Positions 22,938 to 34,951 are shown, counted from the first letter of the stretch. The stretch: DNA of 64,000 bases from Pohlia nutans (GCA_022496805.1 CM040092.1:14650113-14714112), one strand, 5' to 3'. Program-made: numbers and translations. Notes: a model not told the origin generated them from the sequence alone.

Positions 22938-24527
22938 TCATCGACGAACTGCATAATGACTGCGAAAGTAACATCGACCCTCATGCATATAGACACCACC
23001 ACAAGCAAGACACATTCTCCCAGTCCGAGGATTTGCGCCACAGACACGGCATTTCCGCCGATGCTTCGTCATCGTAAGTCCATGCACAGCTGGGACTGAA
23101 AGTCGCCACTGTGAAATGCAACCCCTTCTGGACTCCCAGTCCGAACACAACTGTTCCACAAGTTTCAACTGAAAACTCAAGTGACTCTTCGGTCGTTGTG
23201 CAAGCGCTATAGCCATGGACTTGTACATTACAAACGCATTTGTGGCTGCCGCATCCACCAGAAAATAAAACAAGCGATGCCACCATTTCCTAGATCGTAT
23301 CTGACAATTATACGACCCGCGCATTTGGTCCGCTACATCGACGCCACGCATCCATTGTGAATATGCTTTGTGCATCGGGGACGTATCAAAACTCTTCTCA
23401 ATCCCCGCCACGCGCCTCGTAACTGTACACTGCACACCTGGCCGGGGCACGGGTCGATAGTATGAAGACAATAACATGACTGGTTTTCTGTCCACCCACG
23501 TCACTGATGACAATTTGCCGCTCTCGTGCATGCGCCACGCTAGAGTACCTTGCGGGTACTTTGCAAAAAGCTTGGTGTTTGTTATGCTTTTTGGTAGCCC
23601 GATGCGATTTGCCGTGACAGTGCCACACGCATATGTGCCCTTCGCCGCCAAATCGACGTACAGCTTTGGCGACGTGAAAAAGTTGTCCGTGAACACTATA
23701 TGATGCAGCGCATTCAATCCTTCCATGAGCTTGTTCACAACCGCATAGCCGGTCTTTGCCTCCCCGCGTGCAGCACTACGTAGTGATTCTGTCAATGCCA
23801 CGCCAGTATACACTTCAAATGTATAAACATACTTTGAAACCGAGTCAGCTAAACACCATACCTTCACTCCCCACTTCGTGGGCTTGCTAGGAAGGTACTG
23901 ACGAATCGGGCACAACCGTCCCTTATACCGAACCATCAGTTCGTCCACAGTCACTTGCTGATGTAAATTCCATTCTCGTTTGAAACTATCGCGCACTTCA
24001 TCTAAAAGCCAACGGATTTTGCACAGCTTGTCACCTGTTCTCTCCCTTGTCATGATTGTGTCATCGACCACATGTAAGCATCGTGAAATATCTTCAAAGC
24101 GCCGGCGGGACATAATACTTGCAGTGTATGCACAATACAATGCAGCAACTTTCTTCGACCAGGAACATCGCCGATTGGGTTGTTTTTTTATGCCCATCAA
24201 CAACGTCAACCCCAAAAATGCTTTTAGTTCATCACGCTGAAGAGGCCACCAACTCGGGCCTCCCATCGGATGACCTTTTCCACTGACGGCCTCACTCGCG
24301 TAACGATTTGTCTCAAGACAAATCTTATCCAATGTGCAATGTGACCAGAATCTCCGAAAAATAGCTTCGTAATTCTGAGGCACCCGCACGAATCCCACTG
24401 TCGGTCCCGGCGGTGCTCCTCGAAAAACGACGTCCTCATGACTATAATCGGGTGTGTTCGTCGTCCACGTCTCGTCTCCATAGAAATCCGCAAAGGAAGG
24501 TTGCCAGCCCTGAGCCACGACATACAT
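22938..24527 (-). CDS. piggyBac transposase (DDE_Tnp_1_7)
   Basis: A 529-residue protein that cuts and pastes DNA at TTAA. The RNase H-like core is complete: VTVDELMVRYKGR gives D195, VFTDNFFTS gives D281, and MRGVDVADQM gives D397 and D400, matching the D268/D346/D447/D450 set of insect piggyBac. WVDRKPV (344-350) is also typical. The C-terminus has the cysteine-rich DNA-binding finger with C493, C496, C506, C509 and C519. The N-terminal dimerisation region starts near FADFYG. The frame has no stop or shift. The chosen Met is the first in frame; because the domain begins almost at once, further N-terminal sequence could be spliced on from the upstream 503-codon frame. Confidence 0.95.
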   Translation of the reverse strand: MYVVAQGWQPSFADFYGDETWTTNTPDYSHEDVVFRGAPPGPTVGFVRVPQNYEAIFRRFWSHCTLDKICLETNRYASEAVSGKGHPMGGPSWWPLQRDELKAFLGLTLLMGIKKQPNRRCSWSKKVAALYCAYTASIMSRRRFEDISRCLHVVDDTIMTRERTGDKLCKIRWLLDEVRDSFKREWNLHQQVTVDELMVRYKGRLCPIRQYLPSKPTKWGVKVWCLADSVSKYVYTFEVYTGVALTESLRSAARGEAKTGYAVVNKLMEGLNALHHIVFTDNFFTSPKLYVDLAAKGTYACGTVTANRIGLPKSITNTKLFAKYPQGTLAWRMHESGKLSSVTWVDRKPVMLLSSYYRPVPRPGVQCTVTRRVAGIEKSFDTSPMHKAYSQWMRGVDVADQMRGSYNCQIRSRKWWHRLFYFLVDAAATNAFVMYKSMAIALAQRPKSHLSFQLKLVEQLCSDWESRRGCISQWRLSVPAVHGLTMTKHRRKCRVCGANPRTGRMCLACGGVYMHEGRCYFRSHYAVRR

Positions 24528-25559
24528 GCATTATTCCAGCAGCTTTTATCATCCACAGACATGGTGGTATATCGCAACAGCTCATGTGAACCGCCCACAA
24601 TACTTTACAGTGAGCCTATCACTGCCCAGTATGACAATCATGGTCACTGCCAAAACTAGTCACTACAACTGTGATATAAGCCAGCATGCAAGACTGTCAT
24701 TCTGTACAGTACTGTCCATATCTATAGGTGAAATTTATGTCGACAATATAGTAACTTCGGTTGTCGTAGAAGTGACTCACATATCGTTAAGTATACATTG
24801 AGTGCATAGAGAAGACAACAAATGAATATTATTCGTAAGATTTCAGCAACGTATTAGTAATTGCAAGATCCTAATGACTTGACATTGACGTAAAAGGCAT
24901 ACTAACAAGGTACAGAGAACAGTATGGAATATAGATAGGAATTGCAAAATTCATTTTATAAAATGACCGTCACATTCACCGTGACGACTGTCACATCATG
25001 GTCCATGAATTCTACACTAGTATCATTGCTAGTAACATGAAGCCAAAATTATACTTCGCGTATTATAACTTCAATAAAGAAATTTACATTACGGAGCTTT
25101 CCAACTGGACGGTGCATTTGGTGAATACTATGCAGTAAAACTTCTCCACGGTTCGGTGCGTCATATATTTGTACACTGGATTTGGAATTCCGAGGACTGT
25201 CACATCATTTGACACAGTTGTGGTACCCTGGCTTCGTCTTAGTGTGAGGAATCCAGGCTCTGTATGCTTGTGATGCATTAGTAAGTTACTATAATGAACG
25301 TCTAAAGAAAACATGTACGACACAGTCTACATATACAGTAACTGCGTGCACGATACTATACATTTCATTTTCTTATTATAGCCTTTGAAAAGTGAATGTG
25401 GGTAATTGTAGAATCTGTAGTGAACTTGTCATAGCTGTAATAACTTTATAGCCAATTCTCTCAAAATAGTGTCAATTCTTTTCTGTACAAGACTGGTTTT
25501 CTGTACGCAAGTCTAAATATTTGTTATGTACCAAAATCTACACTCTAAAATTTACCTTC

Positions 25560-25900
25560 TAAATGCTTTTTATGTACCCAAGTGTGAAGTCTAAATGTTA
25601 CCTTCTCAATACTCTTTCTGTCACAACGTCTAAAGTCTTTGTATGTACCCAAGTGTGAAGTCTAAATTTGACCTTCTCAATACTTTTTATGTCACAATGT
25701 CTAATGTCTTCTTATGTACCCAAGTGTGAAGTCTAAACTTGACCTTGTCAATACTTTTTATGTCATAATGTCTAATGTCTTCTTATGTACCCAAGTGTGA
25801 AGTCTAAACTTGACCTTTTCAATACTTTTTATGTGACAATGTCTAAATGCTTTTTATGTACCCAAGTGTGAAGTCTAAATTTGATCTTCTCAATACTTTG
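25560..25900. repeat. Minisatellite, 71-bp period, about five copies
   Basis: The phrase AGTGTGAAGTCTAAA begins at 25581, 25652, 25723, 25794 and 25865, exactly 71 bp apart. Units also share tttttatgtacccaa. It lies inside the piggyBac element, between transposase and upstream frame. Confidence 0.95.
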
Positions 25901-25989
25901 TATGTCAAATTGTACCTCATGTCTATTTATGTAACCAAGTCTACCATCTAAATTTTATGTTCTATATTCCTTTTATGACCCAAAGTGTA

Positions 25990-26245
25990 CATTCTTTTTA
26001 TGTACCCAAGTCTACCTTCTAAATTGAACGGACTAAATTATTTTTATGTACCCAAGTGTACCTTCTAAATTGAACGGACTAAATTATTTTTATGTCCCCA
26101 AGTGTACCTTCTAAATTGAACGGACTAAATTATTTTTATGTACCCAAGTCTACCTTCTAAATTGAACGGACTAAATTCTTTTTATGTACCCAAGTCTACC
26201 TTCTAAAGTGAACGGACTAAATTATTTTTATGTCCCCAAGTTTAG
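25990..26245. repeat. Minisatellite, 46-bp period, five copies
   Basis: GAACGGACTAAATT begins at 26026, 26072, 26118, 26164 and 26210. Units share tatgtacccaagt with the neighbouring 71-bp array, so the two arrays probably derive from one ancestral unit. Confidence 0.95.
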
Positions 26246-26545
26246 ATACGTAAATTATCGTTATGGACCAAACTTTACAGTCTTTTCAGAAACCACAGTG
26301 TACACTCAGAATTCTTCTTTATGATTTTGTGTTATGTAACCAACTCAAAATTGTTGTTATGTACAAAAGTATAAAGACTTTTTATGCTCCAAATTATAAA
26401 TTCTTTTTATTTACCATTATACTTTCATTTTCAGTACCTCAGTCGAAACGAATTCTGTGAACCACAGTATAATTTGTTTTAGGTACGAAAATATGAAATA
26501 CTTCTATGTACTACATTGGTTTGTTTTTTATTTATTTTCAAAGCA

Positions 26546-28057
26546 CTACACATACACAACGGTCTCAGTGAACCATACAAGCAGTAAACAGAAGAATACA
26601 CAGAAGGTGTCACAATGTACCTCTCCACGACGCACTCGTGGTCGCTGTAGCACTGGATCGGGAATCTGGGCGTTCAAAATCACAGGTGGCCGCTGCAAAC
26701 GCTGGGGTCGTCGCAGGCGCGGAGCGGGCAGAAGCAGTTCAGCATCCACTGTGCTCACTGGCGCATGCAGATCGTGCGGAATATCAGCAGGATGATCGAC
26801 CGGAATACCTGCAGATCGGGAGCTCGGGCCCAGTACAGGATGTGCTGACGCTGCAATCGGGTTCATGAACTGCAACGTCACTGCAGTGATCGGCGCATTG
26901 TAAGGAACATCTGGACCACGTGGCTGACATCTAGCAGGGACGTCCGGCACTTCGGGCGATTCACTTGTCGCATTCAGGGCCTCCGTCGGAAAAACCTCCT
27001 GTAGACCTGGGAGGACGTCGTCGTTCAACGTGCGGCGGTCTTCTCCACGCCAATGGAGTCCACGTCCTGCTGTAATCGATTGGTGCACTCCGAGTCCAGT
27101 CTGGCGCGCTGTGGTGGTCGACGCTGGAGATGCGCTGCGTGCGCCCGAAAACGTCGCCCTGCCGTGCACGGCTGCCTCGCCTGTTCGGCCAGTACATGGA
27201 ACACTTGAATCGCAGAGTGCTGCACGTCTTGCGAAGCTAGATGGGGGGAGATCATGCAAGGGAAGTGAACTAGTTGCACCATCTCCTTCGAAGTCCATCA
27301 AGTATTGGAGTACGTCGTCGTCAATAGCGCCACTCAGTTCGTACGAAGACTCATGCCCGTCGCCAGTGCTCTCGTCATCATCATCAAGTGCATCGACTTC
27401 TTCTGGAACTTCTGAAACTGGTGTGGCGCGGCCCAAGGGTGCAATCACTTCGAGGACTCCATATGGGAGGTGGCGGATTTCTCCATCATCGCACTGGACG
27501 ACGTACATGATCTCGCGAGAACCGGACTGTTGGTAAGAGTGAAGTGCTTGGCCTCTCATGAAATTTTGCGATCGTGGGTCCTGTTGATTACATCGGAGAA
27601 CGGCTATACTTGGAATGCGGACGGGTACGGGACGCGTGATAGCGCGCGGAAGTGTCATGTACTCACCCGCCGGTGCAATGATCTCAGCTGCAGGGGGTTG
27701 ACGATCCTGAGATCGTGGCCTACGTCGCATGCGTGCAGCAACATCGCTTGCAGGAACACCAACGCTGCTACTGTCGTTCACGAAATCTGGAGTCGGGTTG
27801 TGGGGACGGAGTATGATCGACCGGTTCGGGACTGGTGCTGTTGCTTCCTCGGGAGGTGGTGCTGATGCCAATCGTGTGCGTTTGACTGCGCGGCCGCTTT
27901 GGATGCTGTTGGTGCTCTGTGGGGACTGTGTTGCTGCTGTACCGCTTCTGGCTGCGCGTCCTGGACAGGGACTCACAGTGGATGGCGTTTTCTTCATGTG
28001 CCCAGTCGCCAGACCCTTCTCTCGAGAATATGGACTGCTCTTGCCGTCTCCTGCCAT
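26546..28057 (-). CDS. Second piggyBac frame, accessory protein or transposase N-terminus
   Basis: A 503-codon frame on the transposase strand and about 2 kb upstream of it. The predicted protein is Pro/Arg/Ser-rich and largely disordered. It has a compact segment, MYVVQCDDGEIRHLPYGVLE (about residues 183-202), reminiscent of a small SH3/Tudor-like strand pair, and an acidic run after it (VDALDDDDEST). The last 25 residues are hydrophobic and probably not native, which suggests splicing out before the frame ends. No family is recognised with confidence. It may be an independent second protein or upstream exons of the transposase. Confidence 0.5.
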   Translation of the reverse strand: MAGDGKSSPYSREKGLATGHMKKTPSTVSPCPGRAARSGTAATQSPQSTNSIQSGRAVKRTRLASAPPPEEATAPVPNRSIILRPHNPTPDFVNDSSSVGVPASDVAARMRRRPRSQDRQPPAAEIIAPAGEYMTLPRAITRPVPVRIPSIAVLRCNQQDPRSQNFMRGQALHSYQQSGSREIMYVVQCDDGEIRHLPYGVLEVIAPLGRATPVSEVPEEVDALDDDDESTGDGHESSYELSGAIDDDVLQYLMDFEGDGATSSLPLHDLPPSSFARRAALCDSSVPCTGRTGEAAVHGRATFSGARSASPASTTTARQTGLGVHQSITAGRGLHWRGEDRRTLNDDVLPGLQEVFPTEALNATSESPEVPDVPARCQPRGPDVPYNAPITAVTLQFMNPIAASAHPVLGPSSRSAGIPVDHPADIPHDLHAPVSTVDAELLLPAPRLRRPQRLQRPPVILNAQIPDPVLQRPRVRRGEVHCDTFCVFFCLLLVWFTETVVYV

Positions 28058-28320
28058 CAGGGTGCTCTGAAGGCGTCAGGACGTCTCGAACAACTGAGTA
28101 AACTTCCTCACTGAAACCACGCGGGTCGCCACGGGGGCGACGATCTTGCCAGCGGAGAATACGTGCCGTATGATGATAGAAAAGAAAACGCAGTCCTTCC
28201 GGTGTTTTGGATCTTTGAATTCCCGATTTGACTCTCCTTTGTAGTAGATACTTCGGATTCAGTAACTTCAATATGTTTGCTATCTGAAAGTCTGACGCTT
28301 TTTGAATCTGCCTCGCCCAT
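28010..28320 (-). CDS. Possible upstream exon within the piggyBac element
   Basis: A reverse-strand frame starting at 28271 reads LRFLFYHHTARILRWQDRR and GFSEEVYSVVRDVLTPSEHP, which looks more protein-like than the disordered frame that overlaps it. It could be the first exon of the gene that continues in the 503-codon frame. Splice sites cannot be settled by eye. Confidence 0.3.
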
Positions 28321-29689
28321 TAAACTAGCACTTCTTCTGCACGCGCTCTCACTGTAGCAGTGCTGGAAGGATCAGTGTCAGCCATGCTAATTGCATTGAA
28401 ACGAACGAAAGCGCCAAGTATATAACTGTATTGATGGTCTGCATTTTGAGCCGGGCATGAGTGGATTCATGGTAAATTTTTTGTATCCAGTTGTAGGAAA
28501 ATTTTGCTCACTGTAACCTTCAATTCATGCACGGCAGCCTTCAATGCCGGATTCCACTTGTATTGTAATGACTGGTTCGCATTGTTGTAGAGAGGTAGCT
28601 AGATCTAGCGAAATAGACACATTTGTATCAACACTAGTAGCGCAAATGCAATTCAAGTTATCAAGTGGCCGGCGCTGTTCAAAGCGTTCACAAGGAGCAT
28701 GTTAGCCTTGGATCATTTCAAATTTGAAAGAATCAATGTGCACCTGTCTGTTTATGACATGTGGATGTACTGCAATTATGTAATAGAGGTGTTACGTATT
28801 TTTTATTGCTGGCTTGAACTAGCTGCTGACGGCAGGCGCAGCCCAGTTGCGTGTTTTTCTGTTTATTCATTGTTATGGGCAGCTCAGTAACCGCCATTTG
28901 GGACATGCCCAAGACGTGCCCAAAACACAAAGAAAATAGTGCTCCATCTACCCTGACTACGCTGGGCATCATAGAAATTTCAATCCAAATTGACATGTTT
29001 CACTTTACCATCCATTTACTAATTATTATGAATGTATACACACTAATGAACACCAGGAACACACTGAAAACCCGCATGAGAGGCTGCCAAAATTTTGACG
29101 AATAGAAATCATCCATAGTTTGCAAGCAATTCCAATCTGAAATCATTCATCGTCCAGATTCTGGACGCAAGCGCGTTAAAGGGTTAAAGAACAAAAACTC
29201 TGACTAAAATTAGTTACCACCTGATGTGAATTTCCAATGGTAGGTTTATATGTAATAATTATATTTTCACCTCAGTGTGGATGCCCATCTATGGAATTCA
29301 AATTGAATCATTAAAAAATGCTTGCAGGATGATATTATGCTTGTGTCAGTGTTGAATCTACTCCGCCATTCTCTGCTTTACAGAAACATGAAGCTACCCT
29401 AGTTATAATAAGTTATATAGTATATCATGTGCTCAGTCGTTTTTTTTCTTCTTTTTTATTATATTTATTTACATATGTGTGGGTACCCATCACAAGATAA
29501 AGGCCAGAATGCTGTTTTCATCCTTATTCCCTGACAGTTGGTAATGACTCATGCTATAAATCACTCATGCTCTAAATGCTCAAGAGAGTAATTTTATTAT
29601 TGTCGCAGTCAGGATGACTTGCAGCGACCAACATATTGGTACACATCACATCAACCCATTTGGCCTTTGGGGTAAAAGTGGAACCAGAC

Positions 29690-29795
29690 CCTGTAATAGT
29701 GCATCATGACTATTAGTATGATTTTGAAAGTGATGGCTCTGGAAACTTTCTGGAAGGGCCCTCTCGAGGGTCCATTTTTTCTCTAATGTGGAAGT
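29690..29795. mobile_element. Right end of a CATTAGAGAAAAAATG-type TIR element
   Basis: GGGTCCATTTTTTCTCTAATG at about 29775-29795 is the complement of the left end of the element at 4239-4910. It abuts the A repeat copy 3. The left end was not found. Confidence 0.4.
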
Positions 29796-31480
29796 TTTTT
29801 AAGGCCTATTTTTTAGGCCATGTTTTTCATTGTATACATATGTTAGGGTTTTGTTCTTTTAATTTACTTTGAAATGCATACATACATCAAGCTTCATTAA
29901 TATTTCTTAATGAAAGAAAAACGGTATATTAGGGTATTGATTTGGAGGTGATGCACACACGTTATTCCTAGCTTTAACATTGAGTGTATCCCCCGGGCAT
30001 CAACTCCACAATTATATTCCCAAGTGAATGTTTGGGAAAAATGAACCAATACATATACAAAGAAGAACCATACAAGGAGACACTTTAAGCCCCTATTTTT
30101 TCATTATGTAATTCCTAAAAGCCCTTATCAGATGGCTCCAAAGAGATAATTTAGGGTACATCTTGAAAAGGTCAACACTACAAGAAAACTGAGCAGTAGA
30201 ATTACGCCCATCATCTAGCTGTAATGACTAACAACATCAAATCCCTACAACCCCGATTAAACAAATCACATCAATTCAATACATGGAACTCATTAATCCA
30301 ATATGTGCAAGAAAAAGTTTTGGAAATAATTTACACCTACCACCAATCACAATCAATGCCTTCATACAATCACACATCACCTACCAAAACCACTTACTCT
30401 CTGTACTTACTTAAAATGAACCACGCAAATACTTTGGTGAATAATTAGAATCACCACTTAAATAGAACCTACAACAAGAGATATTCACCAAACATCTAAT
30501 AAAACAAAGCCAAAATCTACATTAATTCCCCAGCTACATTAGAAAAAATAAAATAGTAAACACAATCTTTAAACATTACCCAAATAATGAGTCCTCTAAG
30601 AGCCCTTTAGTTTTTGACATTATTCAAATGTATTGAGCTTAGGGCTGGGTACAACAAACGTGTGTGTGACTATCTTGTACCCAACTTGAATGGCCAATGG
30701 GAATTGCCCACGACCATCTTATCATCATTGCATCTTGCTTCTCGGACGGGCGGATATAGGGGAATAGTCTTGGCATTTTTCATGAGAAGTATTTTAAAAA
30801 GCTAACTGAGGTCCCTTTTGAGGAGCTCTAGGGGGCTTCTGGAGGGTTCAAAATTTTCCTAATGTCGGGCCTTGCATATAGCTTCCACGCAGTTCGATAT
30901 TCTATAATCGACATCAAAAATCTAAATAAACTCATAATATTAAGACATACCAAAATCAAAGGTAAACTCCCCTAGGCTCACTACATTTAACAACACAATT
31001 ACCAAATAGCCTATTCACCATTGAAGCCTTCTCATTCACAAATGATTATATAAAATGCATCGGTGAACAATTAAGAGATGCATGCACTTAGTTGCAGTGC
31101 TAATGAATGAAGTCTTCAATGCCCTTCAAATGCAATTTGACCCTTCAAAAGGTACCTCTCTCAAAAACATCTTTTTAAAAGAAATTCCCAAAGTCAAAAT
31201 GAAGGGGGCATTTGAGAGGTTCATTGACTCGACCTAATTTACCGTTTCAATCAAGCACTCTTCATTTGAAAATAACAATAATTACATCATTGTAGAAATA
31301 TTCATTAAGGTGGGAATGACTTGTGGCATGCCTTGACTTCTTTGTTTACAAAGGCCAATTTTGTTAGCTTTGTAACTTCTTTCAAGGCTAAAATATTCTG
31401 AATAAAGAGAGATGCAACCCTAAGTCCCATGATAGCAAGCTAAATTATACTTGTACTCTCGTGTATAGTTTTCTTGTACT
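29795..31480. repeat. Long repeat family A, copy 3
   Basis: Close to copy 2 over long stretches. It is interrupted by a 291-bp TIR element at 30574-30864, absent from copy 2 near 16715. Confidence 0.85.
30574..30864. mobile_element. Small TIR element in A repeat copy 3
   Basis: The left end begins CATTACCCAAATAATGAG; the right end on the other strand begins CATTAGGAAAATTTTGAACC. Both then carry CCTC and GCCC blocks in register. An interior phrase, ggatataggggaatagt, resembles gtagatagggaatagt in the 4239-4910 element, so they belong to one family. The A copy 2 shows the uninterrupted site. A 63-codon frame (30614-30805) is not recognisable. Confidence 0.55.
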
Positions 31481-31695
31481 CTTGTGGCAGTTGATACAAC
31501 CACAACTATTGTTTTCTAAAACCCATCAATAGAAATAGAAAGGCAAGACGACTAAACATTGACCCACAATTAATAACTTATTTGCAAGAAGCGTTCATCA
31601 TGATGGCACCCAACAAAGTTGTAATCAAGCACTGGAATTTCCAAAATATTGCTTAAAAATTGTCTATATACTAAACTATATTCCAATTTTAAAGT

Positions 31696-31697
<2 letters not shown>

Positions 31698-31779
<82 letters not shown>

Positions 31780-31808
31780 GTATATGTATATGTATATGTC
31801 TGTGTGTG
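31698..31808. repeat. (TA)n microsatellite ending in TG steps
   Basis: A long alternating TA run with tatg and gtgtg interruptions at its right end; same position relative to the A repeat as at 17574. Confidence 0.97.
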
Positions 31809-32089
31809 TCATGTTCAACTTCCTCTATGATGGATTATAGACAATTCCAATATTTCCATCCTCTTATGATTTGATTTTCCACTGGTAGAGTGACAAGTAC
31901 CCTTGAATGTAGCTAGGTAAAGAAAACTAAGGAATTAATACGATAGATTCATCCATATGTATGTATCCATATCTAGCATAAGCCCTTTTCATTAAAACAA
32001 TAGCAAGCTTAGTACTTTTTTGAGAAGGTTTTCACAAATTCATCCACTCTTTTGCCCATCTTATCTAGTTGAAAAGTAGTAAAAGTTAA

Positions 32090-33920
32090 GAAAAAATTTG
32101 CCAAATATTTATAGGTTGACCTCAAGATTTATTTACTTTATTATAGGTTATTGGAATTTTGCTTTTTCTATTTAGGACATGACATTTGGGTGATGGCATT
32201 TATGTCACTTAGAAATCAATCAGTAAGCCAAGGCTTTTTGTTTTGCTTTTTTTTTTAATTTGAAATTTATACTGAAATTTTGAAAGCCATGCAGGCTAGT
32301 GGATGCGAAGGAGGAAAGATGCAGCTTGTAAGAGAGTGTCTTTGCTAAGAAACAAGACAATCAAGATACTAATTGTAGCATCATAAGCATTATGTGGAAA
32401 ACAATAGAAGGTCAAGTCCGGTTTACACAATAGAGATACGCATGCACAAAATAGCAAACTCCCTAAAAGAGGTAAAACTTTAGCAAAAAATTGCCAAATG
32501 TTTATAGTTTGACCTCAAGATTTATTTACTTCACTTCACATTATTGGAATTTTTCTTTTGCCATTTAGGACATGACATTTGGGTAATGGAATTTATGACA
32601 CTTGGAAATCAAACAATAAGCCAAGGCTTTTTGCTTTGCTCTTGTTTTTATTTGAAATTTATATTCAAATTTTGAAAGCAATGCAGGCTAGTAGATGAAG
32701 AGGAGAAAAGACGCAGGTTGTAAGAGAGTGTCTTTGCTAAGAAACGAGACAATCTGGATACTAAGTCTAGCATCATAACCAACCTCTGGAAAACATTAGA
32801 AAGTCAAGTCCGGTTGACACAATAGTGATACGCATGCATAAGCTATTGTCACTTATCAGCATTGATAGAGTCTATTAAGATAGATAGATATAACCAATAC
32901 ATGAGTCTGCCCCACTTTTTGCAGATGAAAGGAAAGGGAGACGAAACAAGTAACTAACTAACAAAGTTAATCACATGTGCAAACTTCACATACCAACTCA
33001 ACTGACTTGATATTCATGAGAATCAATAGACTTGAGGGGTGGTTTTCTACTACATAAGCGGCTAGACAGTCCACGTTGACCACCTCTATTTTAACACAAA
33101 TTAGACACATGCAACTATCCTTCCATATCAGCATCCTTCATCACCATGTCCCGGGACCGTAGATGCGGGCTCTGGCGCGACATTGCTTGAAAACCTGGGC
33201 GCAAACCCTCTTGCTGTTGTTTTTAAACTCGCGCATCTTTGAGCTTTCGCGTTACCTTTCCACCATTCTCATTAGCACTTTTTCTTATGAAGCTCCTCCT
33301 TTGCATAATTACATATATAACGTGCAAGCAAGCATGGTTAATTTCAGCAGCATGTGATGGATCAAAAGCTGACGGTAAGATTTCATCAATATAAAAAATT
33401 AAAGCAAGTATGGTCAATTGAGCAACCAGCCAGCAAGGTGACGGATCAAAAGCTGATGGTGAAAAAGTGCAAAGTAGCAAAGTCCCAAAATGAAATAAAA
33501 GTTTAGCGAAACTTTGTGAAATATTTATAGATTGACCTCAAGATTTATTTACTTCATTTAAGGTTATTGGAATTTTTCTTTTGTCATTTAGGACTTGACA
33601 TTTGGGTAATGGCATTTATGACACTTTGAGATTGAACAGTAAGCCAAGGGTTTTTTTTTTTTTTTTTTTGTTTAAAATTTGAAATTTGAAATTTATATTT
33701 GAAATTTATATTTAAAATTTGAAAGCGATGCAGACTAGTGGATGCCATGGGGGGGGGGGGGGGAGAGAAAAGACGTAGCTTGTAAGAGAGAGTGTGTCTT
33801 TACTAAAAAACAAGACAATCACAATACTAAGTCTAGCATCATAACTAGCGTGTAGAAAACAATAAAACGTCAAGTCCCATTGACACAATAGTGATACGCA
33901 TGCACAAGCCATTACCACTC
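32090..33920. repeat. Repeat family H, three near-tandem copies
   Basis: Copies at about 32110-32450, 32460-32860 and 33480-33910 share ttgacctcaagatttattta, gacatttgggtaatgg, gccaaggctttttg and tgtctttgctaagaaac. The third leads directly into D repeat copy 2. A T run (33651-33670) and a G run (about 33750-33764) lie in the third copy. Confidence 0.8.
33010..33480. other. Short mixed segment between repeats, no gene
   Basis: It holds two short frames (33163-33357, + and 33223-33480, -) on opposite strands. The phrase ggatcaaaagctgaygg occurs twice (33359 and 33432). Nothing recognisable is encoded. Confidence 0.4.
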
Positions 33921-34951
33921 AATTCACATTGATAGAGTTTATTCAGATGGATAGACATAACCAGTACATCAGTTTGCTCCGCTTTTTGCAAATGAAAGGG
34001 AGACGAAACAAGTAACTCACTAACAAAGTTAATCACATATGCAAACTTCATAAACCAACTCAAGTGACTTGATATTTATGAGAATCAATATTAAACTTGA
34101 GCCATTCAAGTTAAAAGTAAGTCTTTTTGGTGTATGTTTTGGAATGTCACTTCCGTTCTTTTTTTCTTTCATTCTTGTCGTTTGTTGTTTTTTGTCTATT
34201 TTTCTTTTGTCTTTTCAATTTTTGTCATTGTTTTTCTTTTCTATGTAAATTAAAAAACCTAATTGTTTAGTGTTCAATCCATATGTGATTTAAAGTTCAA
34301 ATGGCTATTTGGTTTTATTGGGTAGTGTACATTTTTGATTAATGGTGACAAGCATGCCATGCTTCTTTATTGTAAGAAATTGAACACTAACACATTAGGA
34401 CAATATCCCATGAAATCTTGACTGTTGAAGACTGACACATTATGACAATATCCCATGAAATTCTTTTATTGGCACAAACGTGCCACTAACACATTATGAC
34501 ACTAACAAATGATGACAATATCCCACGATTGTTTCTTGGTATAAAATAAATTGACCACTAACACATTATAACAATATGCTAGAATTAAAATTATTGCTTA
34601 TATTAGAAAAATTACGCATTAGTAGCAGTGACACATTTTGACGATAACATTATAAGGCTACACTCCCTCTCTAAAAACACAACTATTTATCACTAAAACA
34701 ATGACTACCATTGTAATATAATTTATTTATTGATACAATGGCTATGATTTTATGCTTGCTTACTTGTACAATTGATTCATTATTAATTAATGACACGTTT
34801 TGACAATTGTAACCTATAGTTACATTGTTCATCATATAGTATGATTAGTGTTTACTAGTGTTGAACAACTGTTGACATAATAGGGTTCCAATAGTTTGAT
34901 TATTAAACACATCCATATATTTTGTTATTTTACGCACATAAGGCTCTTTAA
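33790..34951. repeat. Long repeat family D, copy 2
   Basis: The uninterrupted counterpart of 11790-13053. It retains the empty target of the SINE-like insert (33893-33905) and an empty TTAA (34948-34951) where copy 1 has a piggyBac-type end. Confidence 0.85.

Larger units (their letters stand above)
21233..29187 (-). mobile_element. Full-length piggyBac transposon, about 7.95 kb
   Basis: TTAA at 21233-21236 and 29184-29187 flank the element. The left terminus is CCCTTTAACGTCCCA and the right terminus, read inward on the other strand, is CCCTTTAACGCGCTT, a 10-bp perfect terminal inverted repeat. A subterminal palindrome, CGTCCAGATTCTGGACG, lies at 29151-29167. On the reverse strand it carries an intact transposase (24527-22938) and, upstream, a 503-codon frame (28057-26546), with minisatellites between. 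It is much larger than the 2.5-kb insect piggyBac. GC content is far above the flanks, so composition changes sharply at both TTAA sites. Intact ends and an intact catalytic frame suggest a recent or still active copy. Confidence 0.95.
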
